NCBI GenBank assembly: GCA_012295275.1
Contig: CM022671.1
Span: forward strand, 27,183,822 to 27,247,821
Source: Chrysomallon squamiferum
Lineage: Eukaryota; Mollusca; Gastropoda; Neomphalida; Peltospiridae
Length of the DNA: 64,000 bases
Direction of reading: 5' to 3'
Position 1 is the stretch's first letter. Every line of letters starts with the position of its first letter. The translations under genes were made by a program, and so were the position numbers. The notes under the pieces are model-generated. The model was given only the letters and a program-made list of their open reading frames with translations. It did not search any database and had not been told where the DNA came from. Below, in pieces: positions 32,648 to 45,359 of this stretch.

Positions 32648-32678
<31 letters not shown>

Positions 32679-33075
32679 CAATCTTGTTTATTTAATATAT
32701 TCATTTTTGGCATATATATTCCATTAGACATTAAATCTTAACTAAAAGTGGTTAATTAAACTGTGAATGTTGTTTAAATGACACATTCTTTCTCACCCTG
32801 GATGTTTAAAATGCTGGAACGTTGGTGTACAAACCATTAAATTAGAACCATGTTAATTTTACTGTTAAGTTTGAACTCTTCAACAGAACAATAAACTCAC
32901 ACAATAAAAGTGTCAAACAGAAGAAGGAATTTCTCTAATAGTAAAACATTCTTAAGTGTTTAAGTGTTTATCAGCAAGTATGAATGAGTGAAGACTTAAC
33001 AGCAACTCAGTATAAACATATTATTAATGATAATATTATGAAAAACAGATTCTAATTGTTGTGTGTGTGTGTAAA

Positions 33076-33140
33076 ACCACTAATATTACTGCAATTGACA
33101 TTTCAAACACAGAATGTAAAAAGTAAATTTCAACTGATGT
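33076..33140 (+). repeat. Dispersed repeat, copy 2
   Basis: This is the partner of 18166-18232, in the same orientation, preceded by a short (TG)n at about 33059-33071. The two copies are clearly similar by eye over about 65 bp, with scattered substitutions. Confidence 0.6.
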
Positions 33141-33339
33141 TCTTTTTACAGCTTTTAAAAAACAAGATATGGTTGGAATTGGTAATAAGGCAGTGAGGAG
33201 ACCATCATACCTCAGATATGTACCCAGATTACTCAGATATATACACTGTTTTGTCTCTTATGCTTAATTAGTGTCTATGTTTGACCATCATGTTATACTT
33301 ATGACTTATGTATGTGTACACATATGTGAGTATGTACAT

Positions 33340-33425
33340 ATATGTATATTATGTTTGTGTATGTATGTATGAATATATGTATGTATGTAGGTATGTATGA
33401 ATGTATGTATGTAGGAATTTGAATG
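33340..33425. repeat. GTAT-rich tetranucleotide tract
   Basis: Degenerate tgta/gtat repeats, interrupted. Confidence 0.8.
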
Positions 33426-34221
33426 TATATACCTTACTCAGTATGTATAAATATTTCTATTAAAAATGTTATTCGAGATAAACGACACATGTAAGAAAAA
33501 ACAAATAAGAAATGTCTATTCTTCCACACAGCAGGGGGACATAACTTAGATATCAGACTGGCAGACATTTGTAAAGAATGGCGACTGTGTTAACTGATAA
33601 CATTCATACAAATAACACAAAATATCTCTCATTGTTCTGTGGTCGCTTTTTTTTTTTGCTTGATCACTGAAGAATGATACAAACTGAAAAGAAATCCTCG
33701 CTTGTAATCTGTTCAGTGTTCCACAAGCTGACCATCCAGCCAGTCTATCATTACATCAATATTGTCTATTCTACCATATTAATGTCATCATGTCAACAAT
33801 ACAGTAATTAAAAAAAAAGACTTTACAAAAGATTTAAATAATAAATCTGTTTGGAAAAAAAATCCAAATAATGTACATTAACTACTGGTATGTAGTGAAT
33901 TAATAAAATGTGTGTAAGTAATATAGCAGTAAACAGATAGTTTGAAATATTGAGAGAAAGCATCATGCTGGTTAATGGATGAAATAAATTAATGACAGGT
34001 GTATCAGGCATAAAAGTGTGTAATTGTTCATTTAATTTATGTCTGTTATTTATTGATTTGGAAATAAGAAAATGTCACATAATAATAAATTATGTTACTT
34101 AGTACAAAAAAAACCCCACAAAACAACAACAACACTGGACTATTACAAACAGATACTAGTAAAGGATCATTTTATATGGGACATGGAAAAAAAATGGAGT
34201 AAAAAAAAAAGATGTGTGAAT

Positions 34222-34223
<2 letters not shown>

Positions 34224-34286
<63 letters not shown>
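34224..34286. repeat. (TG)n microsatellite, about 31 units
   Basis: Perfect alternating GT over about 63 bases. Open frames here read as Cys-Val or His-Thr and are not genes. Confidence 0.97.
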
Positions 34287-34287
<1 letters not shown>

Positions 34288-34399
34288 CACTTCTTGCATT
34301 TTTAACAAAACATTTTTTTTAATATATATATCTTTCCATAGGGATGAAAGTAAAAACAAAAAAAGACAAAAAAAAACCACACCACAAAAACAAACCCAT

Positions 34400-34490
34400 G
34401 ACCCATGATAAACTGGAAACATGTCTATCAAAACAACAAAAAACCCGACAAGCTTATGACCTATGATAGACTGGAAACATGTCTGACAGT
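34400..34490. repeat. Short tandem duplication
   Basis: gataaactggaaacatgtct and gatagactggaaacatgtct lie about 58 bp apart, with matching flanks (atgacccat/atgacctat). Confidence 0.65.
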
Positions 34491-35237
34491 TGCATGTTCA
34501 GAACCAATAAATTCCAATCAGAACTTGCAAGGTCATGGTGTTCCCTTCCATCATCCTTTTGTGACTGAGGATCGAAGAAAACAAAATTATCTGTTTATTT
34601 ACAATGTTGAACAAAAATAAATAGTCTATATCCTTTTCAATGATGAAGAGATTAAAAAGGTAATATATTTTTTTTAATTTAACACGTGAATGTGTTAAAA
34701 TTCTGTAAATATATATAGACTAGCTTCTTCTTGTTTTTAATGTGTTTTTTTTTCTGTGATGGTCTATCTTTACAGAAACAGATAAACCAAAGGTTAAGTC
34801 TACACCAGGCCTGATTACGTTGTGTTGATATGGTAAATCACTTGATGGATGAAGTGAGAAGTAATCAAGAAAGCACTGAAATGTGCATTTAATGGTGAAC
34901 TTGCCTGACAACAGGCACTAAGACTGGAAGCAAGGTGAGGCTATCACACACACAGAACCGAGATCCACTGTTCTCTTGGCATATAAATGTCATGCATGAT
35001 TGTCTGTCCATTCCAGTCTCTTTGGCAGAGTCAATGGTTGTGTGCCCATGGCAGGCATGGTTGAGCTGTTCTCTGTTATTTTACCAGACTGAGCATTACA
35101 ACAAACTTTATGACTTGTGATATGAGATGAAAGGAGAAGTTTAAATCTGGAAACCACACCCAACTATTAACTATAAGAAAAACAACAACTTAATTTTAGT
35201 CTCAGCTTTAGCTACTGATTTAATAATAAACAAACTG

Positions 35238-35247
35238 TTATTATTAC

Positions 35248-35315
<68 letters not shown>

Positions 35316-35319
35316 TTAC
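35238..35319. repeat. (TTA)n microsatellite
   Basis: About 25 TTA units, with minor interruptions. Confidence 0.95.
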
Positions 35320-36355
35320 ATTTTTAAATTTTTAATTTAAAAATGATGTTTTAACTCCTGCTGAACAGTCTAACAACAGAGAATGATGAAAATTCACAAA
35401 TTCAAATTACTGTAAACATTTAAATCTTTATTTCTGTCATTTAGGTGATAACAATCTAACGTTTTTCTTTCTTTTTTTAAACTAAAATTGTTTTTAAAAT
35501 ATTATGTAAATGTTTATTAAATGTTCTCCTATAAATAAACACTGTATTTTCTGTACATTAGTACATCATAAGTTAACACAAAAGCTTCAGAACAAGTTGC
35601 AGAAGAACACAATCCTTTACTGGGCATTGATCCTGAATCCCATTATACATCAGTCAATAAAGGTTGTAAATCATCCTAACCACACACAGTTTAACAACAA
35701 AAGTGAACTGAAAGAGCAGAATGTCACAGATAATACAAACAAAAATAAAAATGGACAGAAACATTTAACAAAATTTCATTGCTCAGTAAAGTCAGACAGT
35801 GTAAATGATGGTGACTGAATGTCAAGCTGAGGTGATAACACTGCATTTCCTGTCTCTTCTGTAATATTGATTTTAACACAGCACAATGCAGGCAGCCACA
35901 AAAATGTTTTATGACCGCATCATAGGAAGTGATTAAAACAATGAAAGCCATCATAACAGTGATGATGTTCAATAAACTTGAACTGACTGTCATGAAATTT
36001 AAACTGAAGTAGTTTTTTTTTTATTTTTTTTTAAAAAGAAAGAAAAGAAGAATCCAGAAAATGAGTTAACGTGAAGAACACAAAAGAGTTACCTAAGAAC
36101 ATACTTCAGGTGAAGATTAAAGGAAGAAAAATATCTGTTGTTGAAAAAGAGATCATCAAAATTATTGTGTATAACAGCAACAGAAATGAGTAATATAGCC
36201 AATAAAATTTAAAATTCAGACAGAAATAAAATATCTCAAGTTAAATCAAAATATTGGTACAAAAAATAAATTAATTATTATTCATATATTATTTTAAATT
36301 TATGTTTGTTGTATCTGGATGCCAAGAATTTAGGCCTCTGACCCCAGTATTATAG

Positions 36356-36660
36356 GTGCTATTACTACCATTACTACTACTACTACTACTACCACCATTA
36401 CTACCACTACCACTACCACTACTAATATTTACAATTGTTACTATCTGTACTACTATGATTATTAACTCTTCTACTACTGCTGCTGTTACTAGTAATACTA
36501 TTACTATTACTGCAGTTACTTCTACTACTTTAAAGGTACCACTATCATCAGTGTTACTGCTTTTACTATTACTATTATTTTATATTAGTATTACTTTTAT
36601 TACTATTTTTATTATTACCATTATTTTATATTAGTACTACTTTTATTACTGTTTTTATTT
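36356..36660. repeat. Degenerate ACT/TTA trinucleotide region
   Basis: About 300 bases dominated by tac/tact/ttatt units. The 92-residue Leu/Thr-rich open frame here is a by-product of the repeat. Confidence 0.85.
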
Positions 36661-38402
36661 ACACCTTCCAGAATGTTAATGAAATTCTCTCTTTTTTTTT
36701 TTTTAAATACAGCTTCCTTGTAAAATATCATCATTTCAAAGTGAAATATTTATTCAAGTTCAAATTATTTTGTATTCTGCCCATCAGTTAACAGCTTAAA
36801 GAGAACAATTCAGTTTGCTTTGTACTTATTTGGTGTCTCTCTACTTTCAACAGTTTCTTTGTGAGTTAGTAATCTGCTGTTAGTACTCCAATACTCCTTG
36901 TTTAATTAAAAAATACAGGCAACTGAATCAGCTGTCCATTTTGTACAGATCCTGGTAAACAGGGGGAGAGATGCAGATGTACATTAGATTTACAGAACAG
37001 ATCCTCTTCAAAGAAATCTTATTTTGATGAAAACATTTTGTGCAGTGTTTTAAAAGTTCTTTTAACCTGTGTAACATTGACATATGTCAAGTTTATGCAA
37101 GGAAAAAAAAAATGGATTAATTACATGATTAAATTATATGTGCATAACAATGTCCCAATATAGATATTCAGTATTTTATATTAATCCATATGTTTTTAAG
37201 ATCTATGTTATTATAATCTCTTTTTTAATTTTTTAATGTTTTTTTTTTTACTTTAATAGTTTTAAATAGACACTGTTAATATATTGATTAAAATGTAAAA
37301 TATTAATAATAATTAAAAAAAAAAAAAATAAAAATAATAATAATAAATAGGTATCTTCATACAATAAGGTATTATCAAAGCTCACAAAAGGAGAAACGAG
37401 AGAACCTACAGAATCTGAATAATTATCAGAACCTAATTCATTGTTATCCAGCATACAGGTGATACTCTGATTTGCATTCTGAACAGTGCTGAACTGTGCA
37501 GTTCACATTTCACTGCCAATATTTAAGTACACCAGCAGAACTGCCAATGAATTATTTATCAGTGAAGAACCAAGAAATTTGTCAAACAGTTTGTACAGAT
37601 TGTTACCATCATTAAATGCTCAATTTTATTCACAAATATATAATAAATGTATGTATACACACACATATGCATGCACACACAGACACACACAAACACAAAT
37701 ATATAATCATACAAACACGAGCACATATACAGAATCCCCAAGCCATACTCAAAAGTTAAACACAAAAATATTTTTTTCTACAACACTGTATGTGTATCTA
37801 TGTTAATATATGTATACAACCAAATATTTATTACATTAACACAGCACTTTTCAACATCCTATTAAATTCAAACATTCATGTATTGTGAGAAATAAACAGT
37901 GTTTAATTGACCCATAAAAAAAAAGGTGACCATCCGCATTAAAATTTATGAAGCACTGTGTTTATACGGCCTAGTGAAATAGTTTGTAATGACTTGAGGA
38001 CATCAAAATATCTTGGGATAACTCCTTAGTACTGAATGTTTATTTACTGTCAAACAAGTGTTCAATGGACAAAGGACAAGCTCATAAAGCAGACAATAAA
38101 AGTCCATCTTCTGAGGCAGTATTGAAAAGGAGGGCAATAAAGAGTAACAGGGAGACCATTCAGATGTGAGGTTTTGTGGCAATTTGAGAACAGCAGAGGT
38201 GTCACCTGCCCACTTGGGTGACAGAGATTTGGGGGATCGGGTGAAGAAGAGGCATAAAACGAGCACTTGAAGTGGCAGATTTGATTAGAAGGATCAGAGT
38301 GCAAAGTGCTTGATGGTTTGTTTCCATGACAATCACAGAGTGCTTTCTGCTTATTGTGAAAATGGATGTTCAAATGTTGACCCTATGAGAAATGTATATT
38401 TT

Positions 38403-38715
38403 TCATCTATACCACTCAGGATTTTTTCTATGACAGTAATTTAGAAATCATCTCTGTAAATCTGAGGATCATGATGCATGATTTGGAAAAATTTTAAAAT
38501 GAAAATTACATTAGAAATTAAAGCTTAGACAAATTACTTTATTTTATTTTATAAACTTTCTTTGACATCTGTTTTTTTTTTCTATGAGTATAAGTCTGAA
38601 ATTATCTCTGTAAATCTAAGTATCATGGTCCATGATTATAAAATTAAAATGGAATCAAGATTATTTAGGCAGTTACATTAGAAATTAATGCTAAGACTTA
38701 AATTATCTGACTTCT
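38403..38715. repeat. Tandem duplication, about 160-bp unit
   Basis: tttctatgacagtaattt, atctctgtaaatctgaggat and ttacattagaaattaa at 38416-38522 recur in order as tttctatgagtataagtc, atctctgtaaatctaagtat and ttacattagaaattaa at 38578-38684. Two diverged copies. Confidence 0.75.
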
Positions 38716-39607
38716 TTATAACATATAAAATAATAAATGTCTAACAAACCATCCAGTGAAATGAGATGATGTGATTAAAAAAAATGAATATCTAGATGGA
38801 TCAATACTACAAATTAAACATAAATCATTAATATTAAATTTCCCTTTCAGATAAGATAAATGCAACAATTTTATAAATTGCCATTCTGTATCTAAGCAAT
38901 TTAACCCTTGAGTCATATAAAATATATATAATAAATATTAAAAAAAAAAATAAAAAAAGAAGAAGAAGAAGAAACAATAATGACAATAGTAACAAATTAA
39001 AGAAATGCAAAACCTTTCTAAATGTAGGAGCCAAGCTTTTAAATAAGAACCTGTTAAGTAGGTTCTGTAATTAAGTAATCAAAAAGGTCACTTAATATTA
39101 ATATTTTCACAAAGGACAGGTAGCCAGAGTATTGATGTAGAACACAATTATCTACATTATTTCCATGGGGGAGAGTTCCAGAGATACTCAGTAATGATAA
39201 TGACCTGCAATATACAGAAACATTAGCATCGCTGAATCGCCCAAAGTAGCCATTACTGCATGGGGTGGATTGTTCCAACAATAGCAGACATAAAGAAATG
39301 GATTAACTGATTAAGTGAAAAATAGATTTTTCCCCACAGAAAAAAAGTGGGGTGGGAAGACACAATGGCATTGCTTGTATAATGGATGATAAGACCAACC
39401 CAACAACATCTGTCTACTTTATTAATTATAACAATTTTTTTCATTGAAAGAAGAAGAAGAGGTTTTTAAAAAAAAAAAAAAAAAAAAAATGTTGTTGTAG
39501 TGTGTCAACATCTGTTCAGACCACGTAAGATAATTAACACACATTGTCCTGAATGACAAGAAACCACAAAGAAAGTATCTATCAAAAATTGTATTCTCAA
39601 AACAGAG

Positions 39608-39611
39608 ATTA

Positions 39612-39645
<34 letters not shown>
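39608..39645. repeat. (TTA)n microsatellite
   Basis: About 12 TTA units. Confidence 0.95.
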
Positions 39646-39646
<1 letters not shown>

Positions 39647-41817
39647 AACCATAAATTAAAGAGTTAAAAAAGAAAAAGTGTGATAAAAAAAAAAAAAAAA
39701 AAAACAGTATCAAAACATTAAATATTTCTATTAACATATGCACAACATGTTTATGTGTTTAAAATGCGTAGTTCAAATTATAAAAAAGTAATTGAACAAC
39801 ATGTTTATGATATAAAATTTAAAAAGAATAATGTGAATAAGGAAGAAGAAAATTTACTGGTTTGATAAATTAATGTCATTTAAAAAAAAAAAAAATGTGG
39901 GTCAATAGAAATTCATTCTTTCACTGACAACCTATAAATGTCAATGTTGTGAGAAAACAACAACAAAAAAAATTAACTGATTACAGAAAAACTTATAAAA
40001 TTAAAAAGAAAAATTTGCCTCAAGAGCAAACCTACTTATTACTAATATTAATATTCATATATTTAAAAAAAAAAAAATAATATAAGGAAAAAGGTGCAGA
40101 TCATTTCTGGTGCATAAAAAAGTCAAAAATGTTATCATTACACTCTCATATATTTAAAAAAATATAAATTTAAAATATTTACTTAAATTTTATAAAATAA
40201 TATTTTTGTTGTTGTAAAAATGGCCAGAATGAACAAATTTGAAATCCATTGCTTGTTAACAATCCTTTGTGTCCAATAAGCAAACAGATGGATGTCCAAG
40301 ACAATTCTCGGCACACTGAAATTACACAGTGTGTGTGTGTGTTTACAGGGGACTCCTCAGTCACTTGGACATTTGACTAATATCATTGTTTCCCTGCTCC
40401 CTGATTTACCCACAACATGGCTTAGACTGGGAACATCACGCTCGAACACACAGAAACACAGGGTCATGTTGGCTTTCTACAGTCCCATTCCATATGCAAA
40501 TTGAAATTTTAAAGTTAAAGTAAATTCAAGAAACAAACTTTGAAATGTCATTTCTGTTGGCAGAGAGTGTCTGAAGTACTGTAATGTTGAAATGAGCGGT
40601 CTGCACAAGTAATAAGATCATGGAAAGGGGAAAAAAAAAAAAAAAAAGTTTTGGAAGAAAGTAAACACAGAGTTGTACACAGTTCAGAATATTTTTGTTT
40701 GAAAGTTAATATGTGTCCATTAGTTATGAAAAATAATTCTAATTGTTTTCAATATCTACTAAACTTTAAATATCTAAACTTTGTTTAATTAATTATTATT
40801 ATAATCCATATATATTAACATACTCAAATATTTACTTTCAAAATCTAAAACAGACCAAAAAAATCTAACATATCTTGTATAACAATAGTTTATCAAGGTC
40901 AATACAATGTATTAAATTCCAAAATTCTTGATCCACCATTTTTATCTTTCCATTACTGGCAGAAACAAACAAAATGTCTGACAAGACTGTTTGCTGTTCT
41001 CAACCCACTGACTTGGCCTTCGTGCAACATCTCAAGCTTAAATGTATATGCTAAAAATGTGTGGAACCATCACAAGTCTAAACAAGGCAGACATCTTCCT
41101 TACACATCTCTCAAACCAAACAGATCACAAACTTCACACGTTCTCAACAGGATGGGTCAAGCAAACTATCATCTACGTATAAAGATTTCACCGACAGCAT
41201 TAAAATGTCTCGAGATCTTTGGATGTGGACATATTTGAAATTACTGGCAACAGATTCAAAGTTCCAGCTTAAGCCTTTAAGAAAGTTAACTTTTCAGCCT
41301 GGTTTTGTGAGAGGAAGTTTTTCACATAGTTCTGGAAGAATCTTGTGGTTTCGTTTTTAAAAATCTTTTTTTTTTTTTTTTTTTTTATGTTGTTGTTAAA
41401 ATGTTGAAATGTTCCCAAGTTTTTCTGATACTGTTGCAACTGCTGCAGCATTGAGTAAATATTTCTTTGCGATGTTGTAGTCATGATCTTGAGAAAAAAT
41501 GGACTAACATTTTATCTGTAAGACAGTCTGGTATAAAATACAGAGATTTCTGGGAAAATTTTGGGTCTTAACACATTTGAGTCGATATTTTGAAATGAAT
41601 AGTTCTTTTTTTTTTTTTTAGAATGAAATACTTTATAATGTTTGACATAATGAACATTCTTAGTATAGTTTTAAAAAATTTAATAAAATAAAATAATAAC
41701 TGCATCAGCATTTAAAATGTATCATGACATCACAATCATGATATATGATAAATATCAAAATCCTCACAACTAATAAATTGAAGAAATAAAAGTACATAGT
41801 AATTTAATTTACAGTCT

Positions 41818-42025
41818 AAATTCAAAACAAATATATTTTGTCCCTATAATCTGAACTTTTAATTAAATTAAGTCAATATTTTCTAAGACAAGTTTGTTGA
41901 ATTTATTGTTCAGTCATTCAAAACAAATACATATTAAATCAATATTTTTCCATAAAATCTAAACTTTCAATTAAACAAGTCATATTTTCTAAGAAAAAAT
42001 TTCTTGAATTTATTGTTTGGTCATC
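41818..42025. repeat. Tandem duplication, about 100-bp unit
   Basis: ttcaaaacaaata...tatattttctaag...gaatttattgtt..gtca-type blocks occur twice head to tail (about 41820-41917 and 41918-42024), with small indels. Confidence 0.75.
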
Positions 42026-42238
42026 CAAAAAAGCCTTCTTTTTGTAATTAAAATTAAAATGTTTATCTTCTTTGACAACAGTTTAAAAAAAAAAAAAAAA
42101 AAAATTATTCCTTTACCTCCTGATTCAAAGAGATTATTTTGCTAATATTATTATTTTTATTTTTTATTATTATTTTTTTTACATTAAATAGGTTAAACAT
42201 GGTTAGCATTATAGCCCTCATAAACACATTAATAATTC

Positions 42239-42430
42239 ATTACAGGAAATTATTTGTTGTCACAAATACATAATTTATAAAGATTCTTTCTAAAAATAAT
42301 GTCAGTCGTAATAACGATTATAACAAAAGTGACTGGATGAAAGAAATTATAACACTCGGTCACAATAGAATTATAGATTTTTACCAAAAGTGTACACAAA
42401 ACATACATTTTTTATGTTTAACCTCAGTAT
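42239..42430 (+). repeat. Segmental duplicate, copy 1
   Basis: It begins cattacaggaaattatttg and shares ttgtcacaaatacataattt, gactggatgaaagaaa and attatagatttttnccaa with copy 2 at 43441. It ends with one ttttttatgtttaacctca. Divergence is moderate. Confidence 0.85.
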
Positions 42431-42679
42431 TATTATTATTATTATTATTATTATGATAATGAAGATTCTAATTATTATTATTATTATTATTATTAAAAAT
42501 AAACATTTCCTTTTCAACGGAAGATATTTTTACAAAACCTTGCATCATTACAAAGCTTAATATTTGTTAATTAAATTTCATTTACAAAGCTCTATTCTTT
42601 TAAGAACCACTTACAGAAAAACTCTCAGACATACAACAACATCATTTACCCAGAAGCACAAAACCAACAACATTGTCAG

Positions 42680-42893
42680 TAATCCCTTTTGTTTACTTTT
42701 AATCAGATCTGCATCCCTATAGTAATAAAAAGTAAAGGATTAACCAACATTAACAAGATTGACAGCTGAAATTTACCCACTTAATTAATGTCCTCGGATC
42801 TGATTTAAATTAATCCTGAGTGTGTAGAATCCTTTAGGGATTAGTTTTTATTTTCATCATTAATAGGGATTAGCTGGTTGTTAAAAGTAATCG
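42680..42893. promoter_or_regulatory. Cluster of GGATTA/TAATCC sites (Otx/Pitx/bicoid class)
   Basis: K50-homeodomain core sites occur at 42680-42685, 42737-42742, 42811-42816, 42838-42843 and 42867-42872, with the near match TAATCG at 42888-42893. The cores are read directly; regulatory function is inferred. Confidence 0.4.
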
Positions 42894-43049
42894 GATGAAA
42901 CCAGTAAAGTGAACATGCATATAAAATGAAATTTGTCCTTTGTCGTAGCTGATGAGATGATTAAACAAAATAAGATGGAGTTACTATCTTGTTTCATTTA
43001 ATACACAGAAACGTTGTCATTTGTATTTTTAATTATTTGTTTTTGGAGT

Positions 43050-43206
43050 GTGTGTTTTGATTGTTCGTTTTTTGAATGTGTGGGTTGGTAGGGCATGTTT
43101 GCGTATGTGTGAATGTGTGTGCATGTATGTGTGCATGTGTGGTGTGTGTATATGTTCATATATGTGTGTGTATGTATGTGTATGTTTGTGTGGGTGTTTG
43201 TGTTAC
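43050..43206. repeat. TG/GTAT-rich region
   Basis: Degenerate alternating tgtg/tatg sequence over about 155 bases. Confidence 0.85.
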
Positions 43207-43440
43207 AGATTCTTTTTCTTTTTTTCTCGCATGAACAGGTTTTCAACTAAATGAAAGCAATGATTATGTATTATTCAGGAATTTAATAAATTTAACTGCT
43301 TGTATAATAAAAGATGTTCTTATGTTTAGGAAATGACTTTTTGAAAATGAATACCAGTTTGGTTTCGTATTAATTCAGTCAATTTTGAACAGGTTTTGAC
43401 AGAGGAGTGGTTTCGTGGTTTCCTAAATACATTAAATATA

Positions 43441-43760
43441 CATTACAGGAAATTATTTGTTGTCACAAATACATAATTTATAAATATTCTTTCTGAAAGG
43501 ACTTTCAGTCTTAATAATGATATAACAAAAGCGACTGGATGAAAGAAAGCTCTGTCAACATAAGATTATAGATTTTTGCCAAGAATGTACAGAGACATAT
43601 ATTATTTTTGACTATATTTTTTTTACTTTGACTGTATGTTTTTTTATTTTTGACTATAGATTTTTATGTTTGACTAGATTTTTTTAATGTTTGACTATAT
43701 GTTGTTGTTTTTTTTGTCTATATTTCTTTTTTATGTTTGACTTCATTATAATTTTATTTT
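43441..43760 (+). repeat. Segmental duplicate, copy 2, with internal expansion
   Basis: This is the second copy of 42239-42430, same orientation, about 1.2 kb away. Its end, ttttatgtttgactnna, is expanded into about seven degenerate units (43600-43745) before tatgtttgacttcattata matches the end of copy 1 again. Confidence 0.8.
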
Positions 43761-43884
43761 TTAAACTACTTTTTATTTGTTTATGTTACCACTGCTCATA
43801 GTATATATTTCAAAAATTAATTAGTTCTTGTCCTTATTATTATACTTTTTTAAAACCCCTTTTTCTATCTAAAATGGCTTCCAA

Positions 43885-44085
43885 GTGATGATGTCTGCTT
43901 CAGTTTCTAATAGAGACATATCTAACAGTTTCTTACAAACATCTACTTGAAATGGTTTCTGACGGAGAACTTTGTACTTCACCTAAGTCTCTGACAGTTA
44001 GGAATCTACTTGAAATGATTTCTGACGGATAAACGTATACTTCATATGGTTTCTGATAGAGAGAACACATCTACTCTGACAGTGA
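43885..44085. repeat. Degenerate tandem repeats, about 60-80 bp
   Basis: atctacttgaaatggtttct plus gacgga at about 43945 recurs as atctacttgaaatgatttct plus gacgga at about 44013, with a third partial copy (tatggtttctgatagaga) near 44045. Confidence 0.7.
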
Positions 44086-44179
44086 AATGTAATTCCGTAA
44101 TGAGATAATATTTATGTGTTAAAAACCCACCAGACCAACAACAGACTAAAAGGTATTTCATTACCTTTCGCATTAGCCT

Positions 44180-44480
44180 GAATGATTAGCAACCCGCTCA
44201 GGTTAACGACTAGAACAAACAGGCTCACAGCACAGTGCAGTGTCTACAGTGTTAAACCCCGTGTTTATACTTCACCCTTTACTTTGTTTGTTTGTCTTTT
44301 CATGTTTTTGTGTTGTAAATGTAAAGACAAGTTTGGTCGCCATTGTAGTGCAGGCTTATCTAATATCTTAAATCCATTAAGCTGTATGACCCTGACCCGC
44401 GCTTTTGTTAGCAGGATTTGCTGCTTGTTCCAGTGCCAAGTTCATTAAGGTGTCCCCCATTGTAGTGCTGGCTCCATGTT
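44180..44480. promoter_or_regulatory. GC-richer island, possible regulatory element
   Basis: Less AT-rich than its surroundings. It contains GGGTCAGGGTCA on the - strand (about 44396-44385), two adjacent nuclear-receptor half-sites, and a local direct repeat (ccattgtagtgcaggct near 44340, ccattgtagtgctggct near 44457). No good coding frame. Function is inferred. Confidence 0.25.
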
Positions 44481-45359
44481 TCTAACCCTAGCATACAGCA
44501 GAACACTTAATGTCAGCCAGGATAAAGAGAAATACATATTTCTGTATAGATTACTCCGATACTTTGCTCAAGGCAGGAAAACAAATACACTGTTGTTTTG
44601 GGGGTTTTTTAAAACTTTTTTTTTTTTTAATTTTTTTTTTTTTTTTTTTTTTTTAAATGTATTTTTGATTGCTGTTCTTTATTAAGAGATTAAAATGACA
44701 ATAAAAGGTTGTCATGGATGATAAGATTGATAAGCATTTTAAATATTAAATTCTCAGAAAAAAGAAAGAAGAAGAAAATAATTAACTATAAAAAAAAAAA
44801 AAAAAAAAAACCAATGTAAAGCCCCTGCAGCAATTCAAACAAAACAAAACTAAAATAACACTACGAACATAAAACAAATACAACCAAAAAAAAAAAAAAA
44901 AATGCAAATTCAACAAGAGTAAGGTTTAGCAGAAATTATTTATGTGTTGACTATTTACAAAGTACAAAACTAAAAACACGCACTTTTGTCATTGTTACAA
45001 ATGGCCACGTTCAGTCGTCAAACAAACTAATTGATGATTTATCATGTTTGAAAAAAACATCACCTTTGTGTTACAGATCACCCAGTAATCAGACCTGACA
45101 GGAATTATTTTCATTTATCCAACTCTGAACAATCCAACAATGACAGAAGCCAGTGAGAAAGGAAAAAAGTAAGGATTGGTTAGGTGACAGAAATGGCAAT
45201 CAACTTCTTTTCTCTGCCCCCTGTGGTTGTTCAGTGAATGAAAGTCGTGGGACTTCACAGCAGCTCAGAGGACAACTGTCAGACAATATTACAACACTTG
45301 ATGCAAGCGAGGCAAATCAGTCTTCACAGAGCTTGTAGTTCATGTCGACCGATTCAGTC

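Noticed and set aside
34072-34431. Cys-Val and His-Thr repeat proteins on both strands
   Set aside because: They are translations of the (TG)n microsatellite.
36356-36634. Leu/Thr-rich 92-residue frame
   Set aside because: It is a by-product of the ACT/TTA trinucleotide region.
38003-38373. Overlapping 103- and 87-residue frames on the - strand
   Set aside because: Both frames are open through a less AT-rich stretch, but neither protein has repeats, motifs or splice context suggesting a gene.
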